Shown: piece by piece, positions 25,171 to 35,959 of the stretch
Numbering within the stretch: position 1 is the stretch's first letter
How the letters are laid out: the number at the start of each line of letters is the position of its first letter
Source: Papaver somniferum
Taxonomy: Eukaryota > Streptophyta > Magnoliopsida > Ranunculales > Papaveraceae
Length of the DNA: 64,000 nucleotides
Reading direction: 5' to 3'
Assembly (NCBI RefSeq): GCF_003573695.1
Contig: NC_039367.1
Span: forward strand, 155,941,085-156,005,084
The notes under the pieces: generated by a model
The model's database searches: none
Told to the model about the DNA's origin: nothing
Seen by the model: the letters and a program-made list of their open reading frames with translations, nothing else
Position numbers and translations under genes: made by a program

Positions 25171-26859
25171 AAAGGTAATTTTGATGTACTTACAGGTTGT
25201 CGGCATTCTCAAAGTATGTCTCCAGTACTTCCATCATGGCTGGTTCTATTGTATCCTTGTAATCTTGAAAGCATTCCATTGTTTCCAGCGGAGGTAATTT
25301 TCTGAAAGGCAAGCCAGCAGACGTACGGGGATTTTCTTCTTCAACTTTTTTCTCATCAGGCTTGTCTTTTTGCTTCTTCTGCTTTCCTAGCTCACAATCT
25401 TTGAGTAGTACACTGGTTTTCCTTTGATTCCATGTTGTCATTTCCTTGATTATTCTTACCTTGCTTCCTGGTTGCTTCCCATCCTCTTCTGCCTTGTTTG
25501 CTTTTCGCTTCAATACTGACTTTTTCTTCAATGGTGACCTCTTCAAAAATTCTGTTCTTGGTACAAACTCCCCTCCTATGTCTTCTTCCTAGAGATTCAT
25601 GTAACCAAAATGTGTTAGATATAAACATTTTATTATGAAATTAAGTAAATATTTGATTAAACAACAAAACAACAATATAGTAAACAGTTTATAGTTGATT
25701 AAAAATAATAAGTAGTACATGGTTGATTTGACATTAATAAAAATACCATAATAAAAGATGTTATATTTTAGGTACCAGGTTTTTTGAAATGGTCTCCATC
25801 TCAGCATCTTCATTCTAGCCTTTTTCTTTTTCATCATCTTGTGTGGCACCAGGAGTTAAAGGATTCTCAACCACCATCTCCTTCTCTGCATCAACAACCA
25901 TCTCAAACAGCTACTTGTTGTGGCTTTTCAGCCACTGGCTCTTCTGGTTGTTGTGGTTCTTCAGTTTGATGTTGTGGTTCTTCAGTTTGATGTTGTGGTA
26001 TCTCAACAGCGGGTTGTTGCAGATTTTCAGCTTGCTCTTGTGGTCCACCAGCATCATCTTTAATTGCAGCAGCAGGTAGTGATAAATGCAGATTAAATGT
26101 GGGCACCACATATTCTTCTGCTTTCTTCTGAGTTTCTGGAAGAATGTCATCATCACCACCGGACAAAAAGTCTCTTTCCTGTGCTTCAAGTCTTTCTTGT
26201 GTTGTTGCTATATTTGGTGTTGTCTCCAATTCCACTTGAGTTTATGTTTCTTTGTCGTCGCTCGAGAGATTAACAGCTTTTTCCATGTCCATGAACTTGA
26301 AAGGTGAAGACTGGATACCTTGACTAGCCGTTTGGTCTTGGATATCGAGTCTGATAACTTCTGGAACTGATTCTTGTGTAGGTGGTTCAGTTGAAGATAC
26401 CAGTTCAACAAGAGTCTCATTCCTTGGCAAGTTTTGGCTCAGTGGGTCGCTTGGCTCAGCTGATGATACATTGACACTAGGTCCACCTGACGACTCCTCC
26501 TGCACTTCTATGTTGCCACAAAAACGAGCAATTCCTTCACGTAATTATACAACTTTTCATTGAAGTCTACTCCACTCTGTCTATTCCTCTCCTGAGTCTG
26601 CTTCATGTCTTTCAGCTTTGCTTCAATGATCTGCAACCTTGCTTCAGCACTATCGGGGGGACACGTTTCTTGTTCAATGATCTTAATCGCATCCAGAAAT
26701 GCTTCTTCATACTTGTCCCTGTTCTCTTCAAGATTCATTGCGACGAGATCATATATCTCTTTCCTTTTTCTTGGTTTTCTTGGTTCACAGAATTCCATCT
26801 CCATTGCACTGTACTCATCTCTAAATTTCTCATTATACTGCAACATGATTAATGACACT

Positions 26860-27185
26860 CATCAAAGGAATGCATAAAAAATATAACAACATTTTTTATA
26901 TGCATAACCTGTGATGCAGCTAATCTAAACAACGCATAACTAGTCATGCATTTAATATTGGAACTGAATAATATGTCATGCATTGATTTGTTAAGGTGCA
27001 TAACTTATTATGCATTTAAAAACACAACCCTGCTTAACTCCTTTTCAATATTGAAAAATGCATAACCGGTCATGCATTCATATATTGGGCTGCATAACAT
27101 GTTATGCATTGATTTATTAAGGTGCATAACTTATTATGCAGTTATCATTTTTTGCTAACGTAACTTATTATGCATTCATTTTTAA
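26860..27185. repeat. ATGCAT dyad repeats in the Ulp1-gene intron homologous to another intron
   Basis: Intron between exons 27256-27399 and 25776-26837. 26867-27033 is nearly the same as 28530-28705 in a different intron of the same gene, including the non-repeat tail AACACAACCCTGCTTAACT. Confidence 0.88.
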
Positions 27186-28299
27186 GGAATTTAGAGATAC
27201 AGTCATAGATGCATGAAGGTCAATTATAAATCATGAAATGTTCACAAACAGGTACCTTTAAGAACGTAATATTCTTCTTGAGCATTGCTTTCTTCATTGC
27301 TGCCAAGTCCCACTTCGCAGCTCTCGGTGTAGCATTGGAAATGACCTTGACGATGTCTGATGATATCTCATCTATGTTAGAATGATCATCCAACCAAAGC
27401 TGCAAAAAATAATAACTAATAAGATATTTTGTATCCAAGAAAGTAATATTTATTGACAGATGTTGTGAAAGTAAAAAAAAAAACTAACTCACAAGAGAAT
27501 ATATAATGCAACCACTGCAATTCCTGATATGAAGATTGTTTCTTTTGACAGTCTTGATGCTCTCCATCAGGTGTTCATGAATAAGATCAGGAAAAGAGAC
27601 AGATTCCATGGTTTCCAAATCCTTAACCAAACCAACATACGAGACATCTAAATTGTCTCCACTTGAACGACAAAAGAACAAGACGACTAGCATGTAAAGG
27701 CAGATAAGGCAGACAACTTCCTCTTCATGACCTTTCTTATCAAGTTTTTCCAACACCAGCCTTTCAATATCATCTATCCACACCTTTGTTACCCGTGCTT
27801 TGGGATCTTTGCTGATAAATCCTGGCTTTGTATTGAATGGGAATTGCTTGACGAGGGGATGTGACTGAGTCAGCTCTATCTCTGCCTTCGAAGTCAGAAT
27901 ATCATTTCCTCTGTCTCCTTCAATTATTGGAATCAAAAATGTAACAGCAAGCTCACTAGACGTTGATGCTATGGACTTGTTTTCAGACAACTTGAATGAA
28001 TGTTGATTCAAATCTTCATGGTCATATGATAGAAAGACTTCATCCATCAGCTTGTTGCTCTTACCATCCAAGTATGCCATGTTTGCAGCATATAACCAGT
28101 TATAGAACTTTCCAAACACACACACATTCATCATGTTAGCCTGCAACGGATTCAAACCACCTCTGTCTTTTATCTTACTAAACAAGTGACCTACCCTAAG
28201 GAAACCTGCTCTATAAGTACCTCCTTGAACTGCAGATTTGGTTTTAGGTTTAACTGCGTAAAAAAAAGAACAAAAAAAAATGCATTTTAGAACTGCTAT

Positions 28300-28745
28300 T
28301 TTAGAACAACAAAGGAATGCATAACAAATATAACCACATTTTTTTATATGCATAACCTGTGATGCAGCAAGTCTAAATAATGCATAACTAGTCATGCATT
28401 TAATATTTTAGAACAACAAAGGAATGCATAACAAATATAACAACATTTTTTTATATGCATAACCTGTGATGCAGCAAGTCTAAACAATGCATAACTAGTC
28501 ATGCATTTAATAGTTTAGAACAACAAAGGAATGCATAACAAATATAACAACATTTTTTTATACGCATAACCTGTGATGCAGCAAGTCTAAACAATGCATA
28601 ACTAGTCATGCATTTAATATTGGAACTGAATAATATGTCATGCATTGATTTGTTAAGGTGCATAACTTATTATGCATTTAAAAACACAACCCTGCTTAAC
28701 TTATTATGCATTTAAATGATAAGAGAAGTTTATTAACTGATGCAT
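28300..28745. repeat. Three 107-bp tandem units with ATGCAT dyads in a Ulp1-gene intron
   Basis: TTAGAACAACAAAGGAATGC starts at 28301, 28408 and 28515, an exact 107-bp period. Each unit holds GCATAACCTGTGATGCAG and GCATAACTAGTCATGCATT. The third unit runs into the sequence shared with the 26.9-kb intron. Confidence 0.92.
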
Positions 28746-29760
28746 AACAGGAACAGGAAGGAATTCAACGCACCTTGTTTATAGACAACACATTGCTTAT
28801 TAGATTCAAAGCAAATCTTACCATCTTCGGCATCATTTGTATTATCATCCTCATTATCTGTATCATCACCCAATACTCCCTTTGGTGCAGCTTTCTTTGC
28901 TTTCTTTGCCTTGATTTGCATCTCCTTCAGTGTTTCGACACTATCAATTTCTTCTTGTTCATCTTCAACATCAGTAGGTAAAATTACATTGAGAAGAAAA
29001 TTATGTTAAAATCGAAGAAGAATAAAGTGATAACTCAAAAAAAAATTATGGGTATTCAGGATGAAACAATTTTCTTTTTAGGTTTACTCTTTTTTTCTGT
29101 TTCATCATCGGCAATGATTGTAACAAAATTTAAGATTAAAAAAAAAATCAAACACTAACAGATGAAGCTAATGATAAATCTCACCGGGTTTTTTATGTTT
29201 CTTCGACTTCATTTTTCCTTTTTAATCTGAAGCATCAAGAACAAAAATTAAAATCGAAAATCAAATAAAATCAAATGTACCGAATGCATGCAAGAATAAG
29301 ATCGATTAAACTAGTTTTAGTACCTAATTTCTTCTCTTTTGATTTCTGAAGACGTTTTTTTGTCGGTGTTTCATCCATTTTGGTTCTACTGAATTCTAGG
29401 GTTAAGGTTTTTTAGAGTTTGAAATTGATTTTTAGGGTTTGATCAACTTCAATAATCAATTATCCGTTACAGTGTTTATGGAGGAATAGAAATAGAAAAA
29501 CGGATGAAGAAAAAATGAGAAGAACGGATGAAGAAAAAATGAGAAGAAGAGAAAAGAAATGGTTCCGACCGTTTTTTGGAGTTAATAAAACTTCCCAGAA
29601 CCGCTAAAGGGTAATTGAGGAACTCTGCACGATTTGAATAATTTTAAATAATGTTGGGTGCGACTGTAGGGAAAAGTAATTCTGGGCTTGGCGGTAAGAA
29701 AAAGAAATTCTGGGCCTGCGCCTAAGTTCCCCATATAAATACCCTTTATGAATAATTCCT

Positions 29761-30613
29761 ATATTGAGCTAAAAATGATTCAGTTACCATGTTGGCCTAA
29801 TCTGGACGCTAACCGTCTATACTACACCGTTGGGTGTGGTTTTGACCTAACGGTCGAGACTCGACCTCTCAGTAGAAACTTGACCTAATCTGACCTGGTC
29901 ACTTAACCAGGATGGTTTGCTACTTTGTCATGCCCATGATAGGTGTAAAAGTGGCAAAGCCCGTACCCATTAGAATCGGCCCTAAATTTTCTTCGCCCCA
30001 AATGTATATGACATGTAGTCATTGGCTAACATTGTTTTTCTGTGGGACCTATAATGCGGTGCTTGCACCTGATTTATGGGACCCACCGAGAAGGAATATC
30101 TTATTTTGAACGGCGTCGATGTTCTTGATAAAATATGATCAAATCAAATCACAGCCGTTGATTGCTTTGGTCACATGTTTCAAAGCACAGAAACTCATGA
30201 CGAGAGAAAATCTGAAAATATCTGGGCGGCAAAGAGACGTGTGTTCCAAAAATTACATTGAAAAAACCCTAATTTAGTAATTCCTCTGTTTTTCTTGAGA
30301 AAATCCCAATCAATCTCAATCTCTAATTCACATTCATTGATTCTCATATCAATTTTCGACATGGGTTTTTGATTAATTACATTAACTTTACTTTGATTTT
30401 CAGAAATCACATTTCTGTAACTTGAATTTTTTGATTTTGAATGAAATTTAGGATTTCATGAAATATCTGGTTCTGGGTTTTCAGCAAGAATCTTTTAGGT
30501 TTTGTTTACCTAGAGATAGATGGGATAAAGAATTTGTGATATTACAAGCTGGATAGATTTGAGAAATTTTGTGAATTTTTAAGTTTTTCTAGATTAGAGC
30601 TTTGATTTTGAAG
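29761..30613. other. Promoter and 5' leader region of the carrier gene
   Basis: Intergenic sequence between the MULE and the carrier start codon. No other gene seen. Transcription start was not located; T-rich leader sequence runs up to the ATG at 30614. Confidence 0.4.
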
Positions 30614-32772
30614 ATGGGTTCTTCATCTACATTGAAGAGGAATGTAGAAACGGAGATTTCATTGATTGATTCATTACCTGTTTATGTTAAAGAATTGATT
30701 GCTGGTGGTGCTGCTGGTGCTTTTGCTAAAACTACTATTGCCCCATTGGAGCGAATTAAGATTCTCTTGCAGGTAATTTCAGATTTTTGTGTAATTGTTG
30801 ATTGTAATTTGATAAAAATGCGTGTTGTTTATTTGATTATTGTGGAATTTGGGGATTTTGTAGACTAGAACAGAAGGGTTTCATTCAATTGGTGTGTATC
30901 AATCTATGAAGAAGTTATTGAAGCATGAGGGTGTCTTTGGATTCTATAAGTAAGTTGCAATAAGCTACATTGTTTTTCTAAATTCAATTGTGATTACTTT
31001 AGATTGGTTTTCGCCGAGAAGGGATGTGTTTTATTCAAAGGGTTCTTTGTTTGTGGTCTTAATCAGAGGAAATGGTGCTAGTGTCATTCGGATAGTTCCG
31101 TATGCAGCATTACATTTCATGACATACGAGCAATATCGATGTTGGATCTTGAATAACTGTCCTGCAATGGGTACAGGTCCTGTTGTTGATCTCTTAGCGG
31201 GTTCTGCAGCTGGTGGAACGGCTGTTTTGTTTACTTACCCGTTAGATTTAGCTCGAACCAAGCTTGCTTATCAGGTAAATGCAACAAAAAATAAGTGTTT
31301 TCGCAGCATATAATGTTTCTCTTTTGGTAGCAAACTTTATTGTATTATACAACATGTCTACATCTTTTGATTCACCGAATACTAGTCCACGGTACAAGAT
31401 GCATCTTAAGTACCATATTTGGGAAATAACAATTCATGTTATGGGTCTTTGAAAATATATGCTGAATGTTTACCATATTCTTTGTTGTCGTATTTTTGTA
31501 GGTTACAAGTCCTAAAGAGAGTATAGGGCATGGTTTGCGTAGTATACATTCTCAGACGGATTATTGTGGGTTAAAACATGTCTTTAAGAGTGTATACAGG
31601 GAAGGTGGAATGCGTGCGCTGTATCGAGGTGTAGGTATGTGTATATCCATATTTCTGATACTAAGTTTAGTTTCAGCTGTTTATTTTGCAAATTTCCTGC
31701 TAAACATGGACAGGAATTAGGTAGAAGTGGCGATACCGATTGTTTGAGCATGTATCTTCCATGTGTTTGTCACTATTATTACTCTTCAATGGATGATGCA
31801 CTAGGATTTCATTGCCTCCTTGTTGCTTTAACATGTAACAACATTGGGTGTTAATGTTGTGAAATCTTGGTAAGCAGAATTGTTTATAAAATGGCAAGTG
31901 AATAACGGCATTTCTTCATTAACAGGTCCTACACTTGTTGGAATCCTCCCATATGCTGGTTTGAAGTTTTACATATATGAGGAACTCAAGAGACGGGTCC
32001 CCGAAGAGCACCAGAATTCTGTTATGTTGCGTCTATCTTGTGGGGCTTTAGCTGGGTTGTTTGGACAGACATTTACATACCCACTAGATGTTGTTAGGAG
32101 ACAGATGCAGGTATCTCCTGGTTTTTTTGTGTCCACGTATTCTACCTTAAGTATTAATTTTCCTACATCAGTTTTTTTTGAAACAAAATTTATATTGTAA
32201 CCGACATTGAAACTGTAATTCTTGATGACCCTACCGAAGATTGACACAGACACACACACACGTAAACATTGGGATATTTTTAACTTACATATGCTGTTAA
32301 ATGTTTGACATAGCTAGGTAGAATATGAATGCTGAGTTCTCGTTGATTATTTCAGGTTCGAAGTCTGCAACAAGGTGGTCCTGGATACAGGAATACGATG
32401 GAAGGATTTACTACCATTATCCGTAATCAAGGGTGGGGACAACTCTTTGCTGGCTTAAGCATTAACTATATGAAGGTAATGATTCACTTTGCTGCAAATC
32501 CTTAGGTAGTTCATAAATGTGTCGTAGATATACATATATTAGGATATTGCAATTAGCGCTCTTACTGATTGCAACATTGAATTTGCTAATTTCATGCTTA
32601 TATGTGCTTGCTTCGCTAACTTCATAGCTCAGAACTTAAACTTGCATTCTTTCTTCTTTTTTCTGTGCAGATTGTTCCTTCAGTAGCTATTGGATTCACA
32701 GCATACGACATGATGAAGTCATGGCTACGAGTTCCACCCCGACAAAAATCTCGCTCAGTACCCACTGCATAA
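30614..32772 (+). CDS. COAC1: Mitochondrial carrier protein, CoA-carrier type (CoAc1-like)
   Basis: Seven exons with GT-AG junctions: 30614-30772, 30864-30949, 31067-31274, 31502-31634, 31926-32110, 32356-32475, 32671-32772; total 993 nt, 330 residues, all phases consistent. Inner mitochondrial membrane transporter of the SLC25-type family: three repeats with signatures PLERIK (about residues 44-49), PLDLAR and PLDVVR, each followed by the matching helix, plus [21 protein letters not shown] and [17 protein letters not shown]. These match the plant CoA carriers (Arabidopsis At1g14560/At4g26180 type) rather than ADP/ATP or phosphate carriers; this paralogue choice is from recollection of the family. 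No lesions. Start chosen at ATG 30614 because MGSSS begins the family-like N-terminus and the leader ahead of it is non-coding. Convergent with the EPFL gene. Confidence 0.92.
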
Positions 32773-33431
32773 TTCCACAGTATACGACTTTTTCAACTCA
32801 ATTCAATAGTTTCCTTCCAATACAAAAACACAATTTTGACCTAGGAGTGTACTAAAAGACCCAACTCTTTCTTTCTGCTAGTTTTTCCAACAATTTAGAA
32901 TCCCTGATTGTAGCATTATATGAATCACCATGTTAGTTTAGATTATTTTCTTCATCCAGAATGATGTAATGTTTGTTGTAGATTAAGTTAACACCACAGA
33001 ATGCAAGTTCCATTTTAGAAGCAAATCAAACAATGTCATCTCATATGGACAGCCAGGTTGAACACTGACTTCAAATTCTGAGTTGCTGAATTATTGTCCA
33101 TATGCAGTACAATTGAGAGTGCTTGATGAGTAGGTACAAATTTACTGCATTGTAAAAAAAATGAAGTGGAAGCTTAAAATGGTAGAAATTTGAGTCCATC
33201 CAAAAGTTGCAGATTCTGATAATCCTCATTGTCATAAACATATACTTAGAACAGAGTAATGTAGGAAAGCTGGAAAAAAGCAAAAGAACTCTACAAAATT
33301 GATGAAATTACAAATGAAAGTAACCCGAATCACATTGAAGTACCCTTAAAATGAATATGAAGATATGGTAGAGAGAAAATTACAGTAATGTTGAAACTAC
33401 TCTGTTTCGTCTTTTGATTTTTTGTGTTTTC
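32773..33431. other. Shared 3' region between two convergent genes
   Basis: Holds the 3' ends of the carrier (+) and the EPFL gene (-). No gene seen. Confidence 0.5.
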
Positions 33432-34033
33432 TCAAGGATTAAAGAAAGTAGTTCCACATTTGCATTTCCATCCTTCTGGTTCATAATTTGCATATTGAAT
33501 ACCAACTCTATCAGTAGTTGTTGGAACTTGTATTGCTTCACATGGTACACATCCTCCACATTTATGCTCACAGCTTGGTGGTCTAGATCCAAGTGTACTC
33601 AACATTTTATATTCTCCATCACTCCCACCCATACCCTGAAGAAATTCCTGAATTCAAAACACACAACATTAATCAATTGAATGAAATGAATCAAACCCAT
33701 TTCAGAAAAGATTGAGAAGTACCTGTTGTGAGCTGCTTAAAGGTGCTGGTGAAATATATTCTGAGATTTGTCCTGCTGCATTTCATCAAGCATATGACAA
33801 ATTAGCATCACAAAAAGTGAAAAGTTGCAGGGTAAAAAAAAAAAAGTAAAGAGAAAAAGGAATCAATCAACTTAGAAAGACTGACCTTGTTGTTGATGAT
33901 GAGCTTCATGATTAGTTGTAAAAGTTCTACTAGTTGCAGACACCAAACCCATCAGATGCAGTGAAATAACTATAGAAACAGCAACAAAGCAGATTCTTCT
34001 TCTTCTTCTGTTTTGTTCCTCAGTAGTCCACAT
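33432..34033 (-). CDS. EPIDERMAL PATTERNING FACTOR-like secreted peptide precursor
   Basis: Three exons on the minus strand: 33886-34033, 33723-33772, 33432-33647; 414 nt, 137 residues. N-terminus MWTTEEQNRRRRR then a hydrophobic stretch (ICFVAVSIVISLHLMGLVSA), a signal peptide or anchor for secretion. A variable His/Ser-rich propeptide leads to the mature C-terminal domain starting GSRPPSCEHKCGGCVPCEA and ending WKCKCGTTFFNP, with six Cys in the EPF/EPFL spacing. Such peptides are apoplastic ligands of ERECTA-family receptors, acting in stomatal or growth patterning. The GSRPP start and NYEPEGWKCKCG end resemble EPFL1/2/3-like members, but the exact subgroup is not certain. Intact, with consistent splice phases. 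Confidence 0.88.
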
Positions 34034-34130
34034 TTTGATGATAAAGTGATAATGAGAGAGTGAAGAATGAAATTGAATGAATGATTGTTGTTTGATGAGA
34101 AATGCTGTTTAGAAAAGCTGAATTCTTGTT

Positions 34131-34140
34131 CTATTTATAA
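34131..34140 (-). promoter_or_regulatory. TATA box of the EPFL gene
   Basis: Minus strand reads TTATAAATAG about 100 bp upstream of the start codon, a good plant TATA context and distance. Confidence 0.6.
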
Positions 34141-34199
34141 AGCTGTTGTTCTAAAAAGAATAGAAATACTAGACCTGCAATTTCTTTCTGATCCTTTTC

Positions 34200-35959
34200 T
34201 GTTATATGTGCAGCAGTACTATCAGCATAGTCTAATCTAATCTATAGAGACTACACATACACACACCGAGAGAGTCACAGATAGATCTTTACTTTTGGAA
34301 CAAGTGATTCTCTTCTCTTTATTTTTTTACTTCAAGAAAAGGAAAGAAGAGAAGAAAATGATATCTGTTATCATAAATCACTTGAAAACCTTATGATTAA
34401 TCCATTCTATTTCTGATTTTTCTTCTGTGTTTTCCTATGTGCACAAGCCACCTCTTCTCACTCTATACTGTTGAAATTCAGACATATAACTCTACTTGTA
34501 CTACTCTAACTACAGTTAGGTGGTGACAGACAGTGGAAGAGTGAAAAAACCAAAACAAAATGCCTTTTTATGGGTCTTGGGAAAATCTAACATAACCCCA
34601 AGCAAAATCTAAGAGGTGTGTAGATAACAGACTATTTTATGAGAATTTTATGCCTATATCTGGAAATCACCTCAGATATTGCAGAAGAGAACTATATCAG
34701 AATTTTATTTTTTTAATTTTTGAAAAATTACTGTGATTTTGATTAGACAAATGGAGAATATTAGTACAAAGGGGTTGATTAAGTAAGTGGTTAATTGCAA
34801 TGTTGCTTTAATAATTTGGTCAACAGGGTACAAGTTTTTTGGGTCAGGGAAAAAAAAAATTCTTCAATCAAAACTATTCATCTTTGTCAGGTAAGCCTCT
34901 CATTTTTCTTTTTTTTTGAAAATCACATAAATATAATTATTAATTCAAAAAACATTGACTGACTTTTTATATAACCAACAACAAAAAAAAGGTACTATTA
35001 GAGAAATTTTGTGAGTCACATGGAGAACCTGGCTCATATGTGTGGCTCTGCCACCTGCATTCATCGTGGTCCAATGGGTTATGCAATTTTTCTTGGTAGT
35101 GTCACAAGGAGTCACCAGATCTATATTAAAGCTAAATCTGATTATCTTCTTTTTTACATAACCAATGCTGCTATGGCTTCCTTCTCCAGGCTCTCCTGAT
35201 CCCTATAATCTTATTGTAGAGTGAAAGAGAAGCCTTAGCTATAAAAAGAGAAAGAATGTGACAGTAACTAAAGAGCAAGTCAGAGTGTTTGTTTGTGTAA
35301 TGTCCAACTCTCATTGATGGGTGTGGGGGGTGGTGAGCAACCAAATTGTTAGCATTAATGGTCTGCAAACTGGGGTGATGTTAGGTCTCCATCTAGCTAT
35401 ATATCTCTCTCTTTCTAGCTCCATTTTGGGGATGATGATGATGAGTTGGAGTAATTTCTCTGAGAAGATTATCAGAACACTGTGAAACATTTTGGTTAGA
35501 AGCAAAAACTACCGTAAGTAAGATTATTATATCATGATGTTGGAAATCGTTAAAACAAGGCTACTACTGTTTGAGATTGCATTGATTGAGTGATTTGATC
35601 ATTCATCACTGTTGTTTTTGCAGTGTTTTTCTTCTGTTACTACTCTCGCTATTCTCTAGACTGCGCAAGATACGAGGTAACTAAAAGGTGAAAATATAGA
35701 GAAAGACAGAATGGCATGGCAGGGTGCAGGATGAGAGAAAAAGAGGTTATCATGCAAAGAAGAGTGTGTAGATTGATCCAAGAGGGGAGTTCTTTTGTTT
35801 TGTTGTTCAGCTTAGGTACAAAAAAGACATTATTTTAAGTGGTTTTGATACTTCAGCGGTTCAGCCCAATAATGGTACTTGAAGCGAATGGTGAGGAGTG
35901 CCTGTGAAGTGCAAGCATCACATTATTTTATTTTTATAAGGTTTTTTATGAATAAGCAA
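34200..35959. other. EPFL upstream intergenic region, no gene seen
   Basis: T-rich and A-rich runs and several short frames without family resemblance. It may hold distal promoter elements of the EPFL gene. It ends at the first Helitron. Confidence 0.45.

Larger units (their letters stand above)
23827..29378 (-). pseudogene. Ulp1-like (C48 SUMO protease-type) gene carried by the MULE, broken
   Basis: Family members are cysteine proteases; the role of MULE-borne copies is unknown. Exons supported on the minus strand: 29324-29378 (MDETPTKKRLQKSKEKK, basic), about 28822-28980 (Lys-rich then acidic), 27493-28253 (conserved N-terminal domain, FYNWLYAANMAYLDGKS), 27256-27399, 25776-26837 (coiled and low-complexity linker), 25194-25588 (basic), 24636-24856 and 23827-24429 (protease). 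Protease motifs: His in HWTLLEYD (24295-24297), Gln (24070-24072) and Cys in PDCLIFVC (24052-24054); the expected Asp of the triad is Asn (YYNSV, 24244-24246). Lesions: in-frame TAA at 24235-24237 and 26240-26242, frameshifts near 24705, 25905 and 26510, and TAG near 25817. Convergent with the transposase. Confidence 0.82.
19400..29760 (+). mobile_element. Mutator-like element carrying a Ulp1-type gene (Kaonashi/KI-MULE type), inactive
   Basis: About 10.3 kb containing a mudrA-type transposase on the plus strand and, convergent to it, a Ulp1-like protease gene on the minus strand. This is the arrangement of KI-MULEs described in Arabidopsis and other plants, and parallels the convergent mudrA/mudrB layout of MuDR. 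Introns and spacer carry a shared ATGCAT-dyad repeat, which marks this segment off from its surroundings. The ends are not fixed: GGATAC-TATATG at 19406 and the complement of CATATAAATACCC at 29732-29744 are weakly similar, GCAGGCCCAGA occurs in inverted orientation near both ends, and no clean 9-bp duplication was found. Stops in both genes make it non-autonomous today. Confidence 0.75.

Noticed and set aside
19406..29744. Exact terminal inverted repeats and 9-bp duplication for the MULE
   Set aside because: Only weak end similarity was found by eye and the flanks AAGGCATTT and TTTATGAAT do not match, so ends are given as approximate.
35011..35505. Small frames and a possible microRNA precursor upstream of the EPFL gene
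   Set aside because: No known microRNA sequence recognised and no clear foldback by eye.
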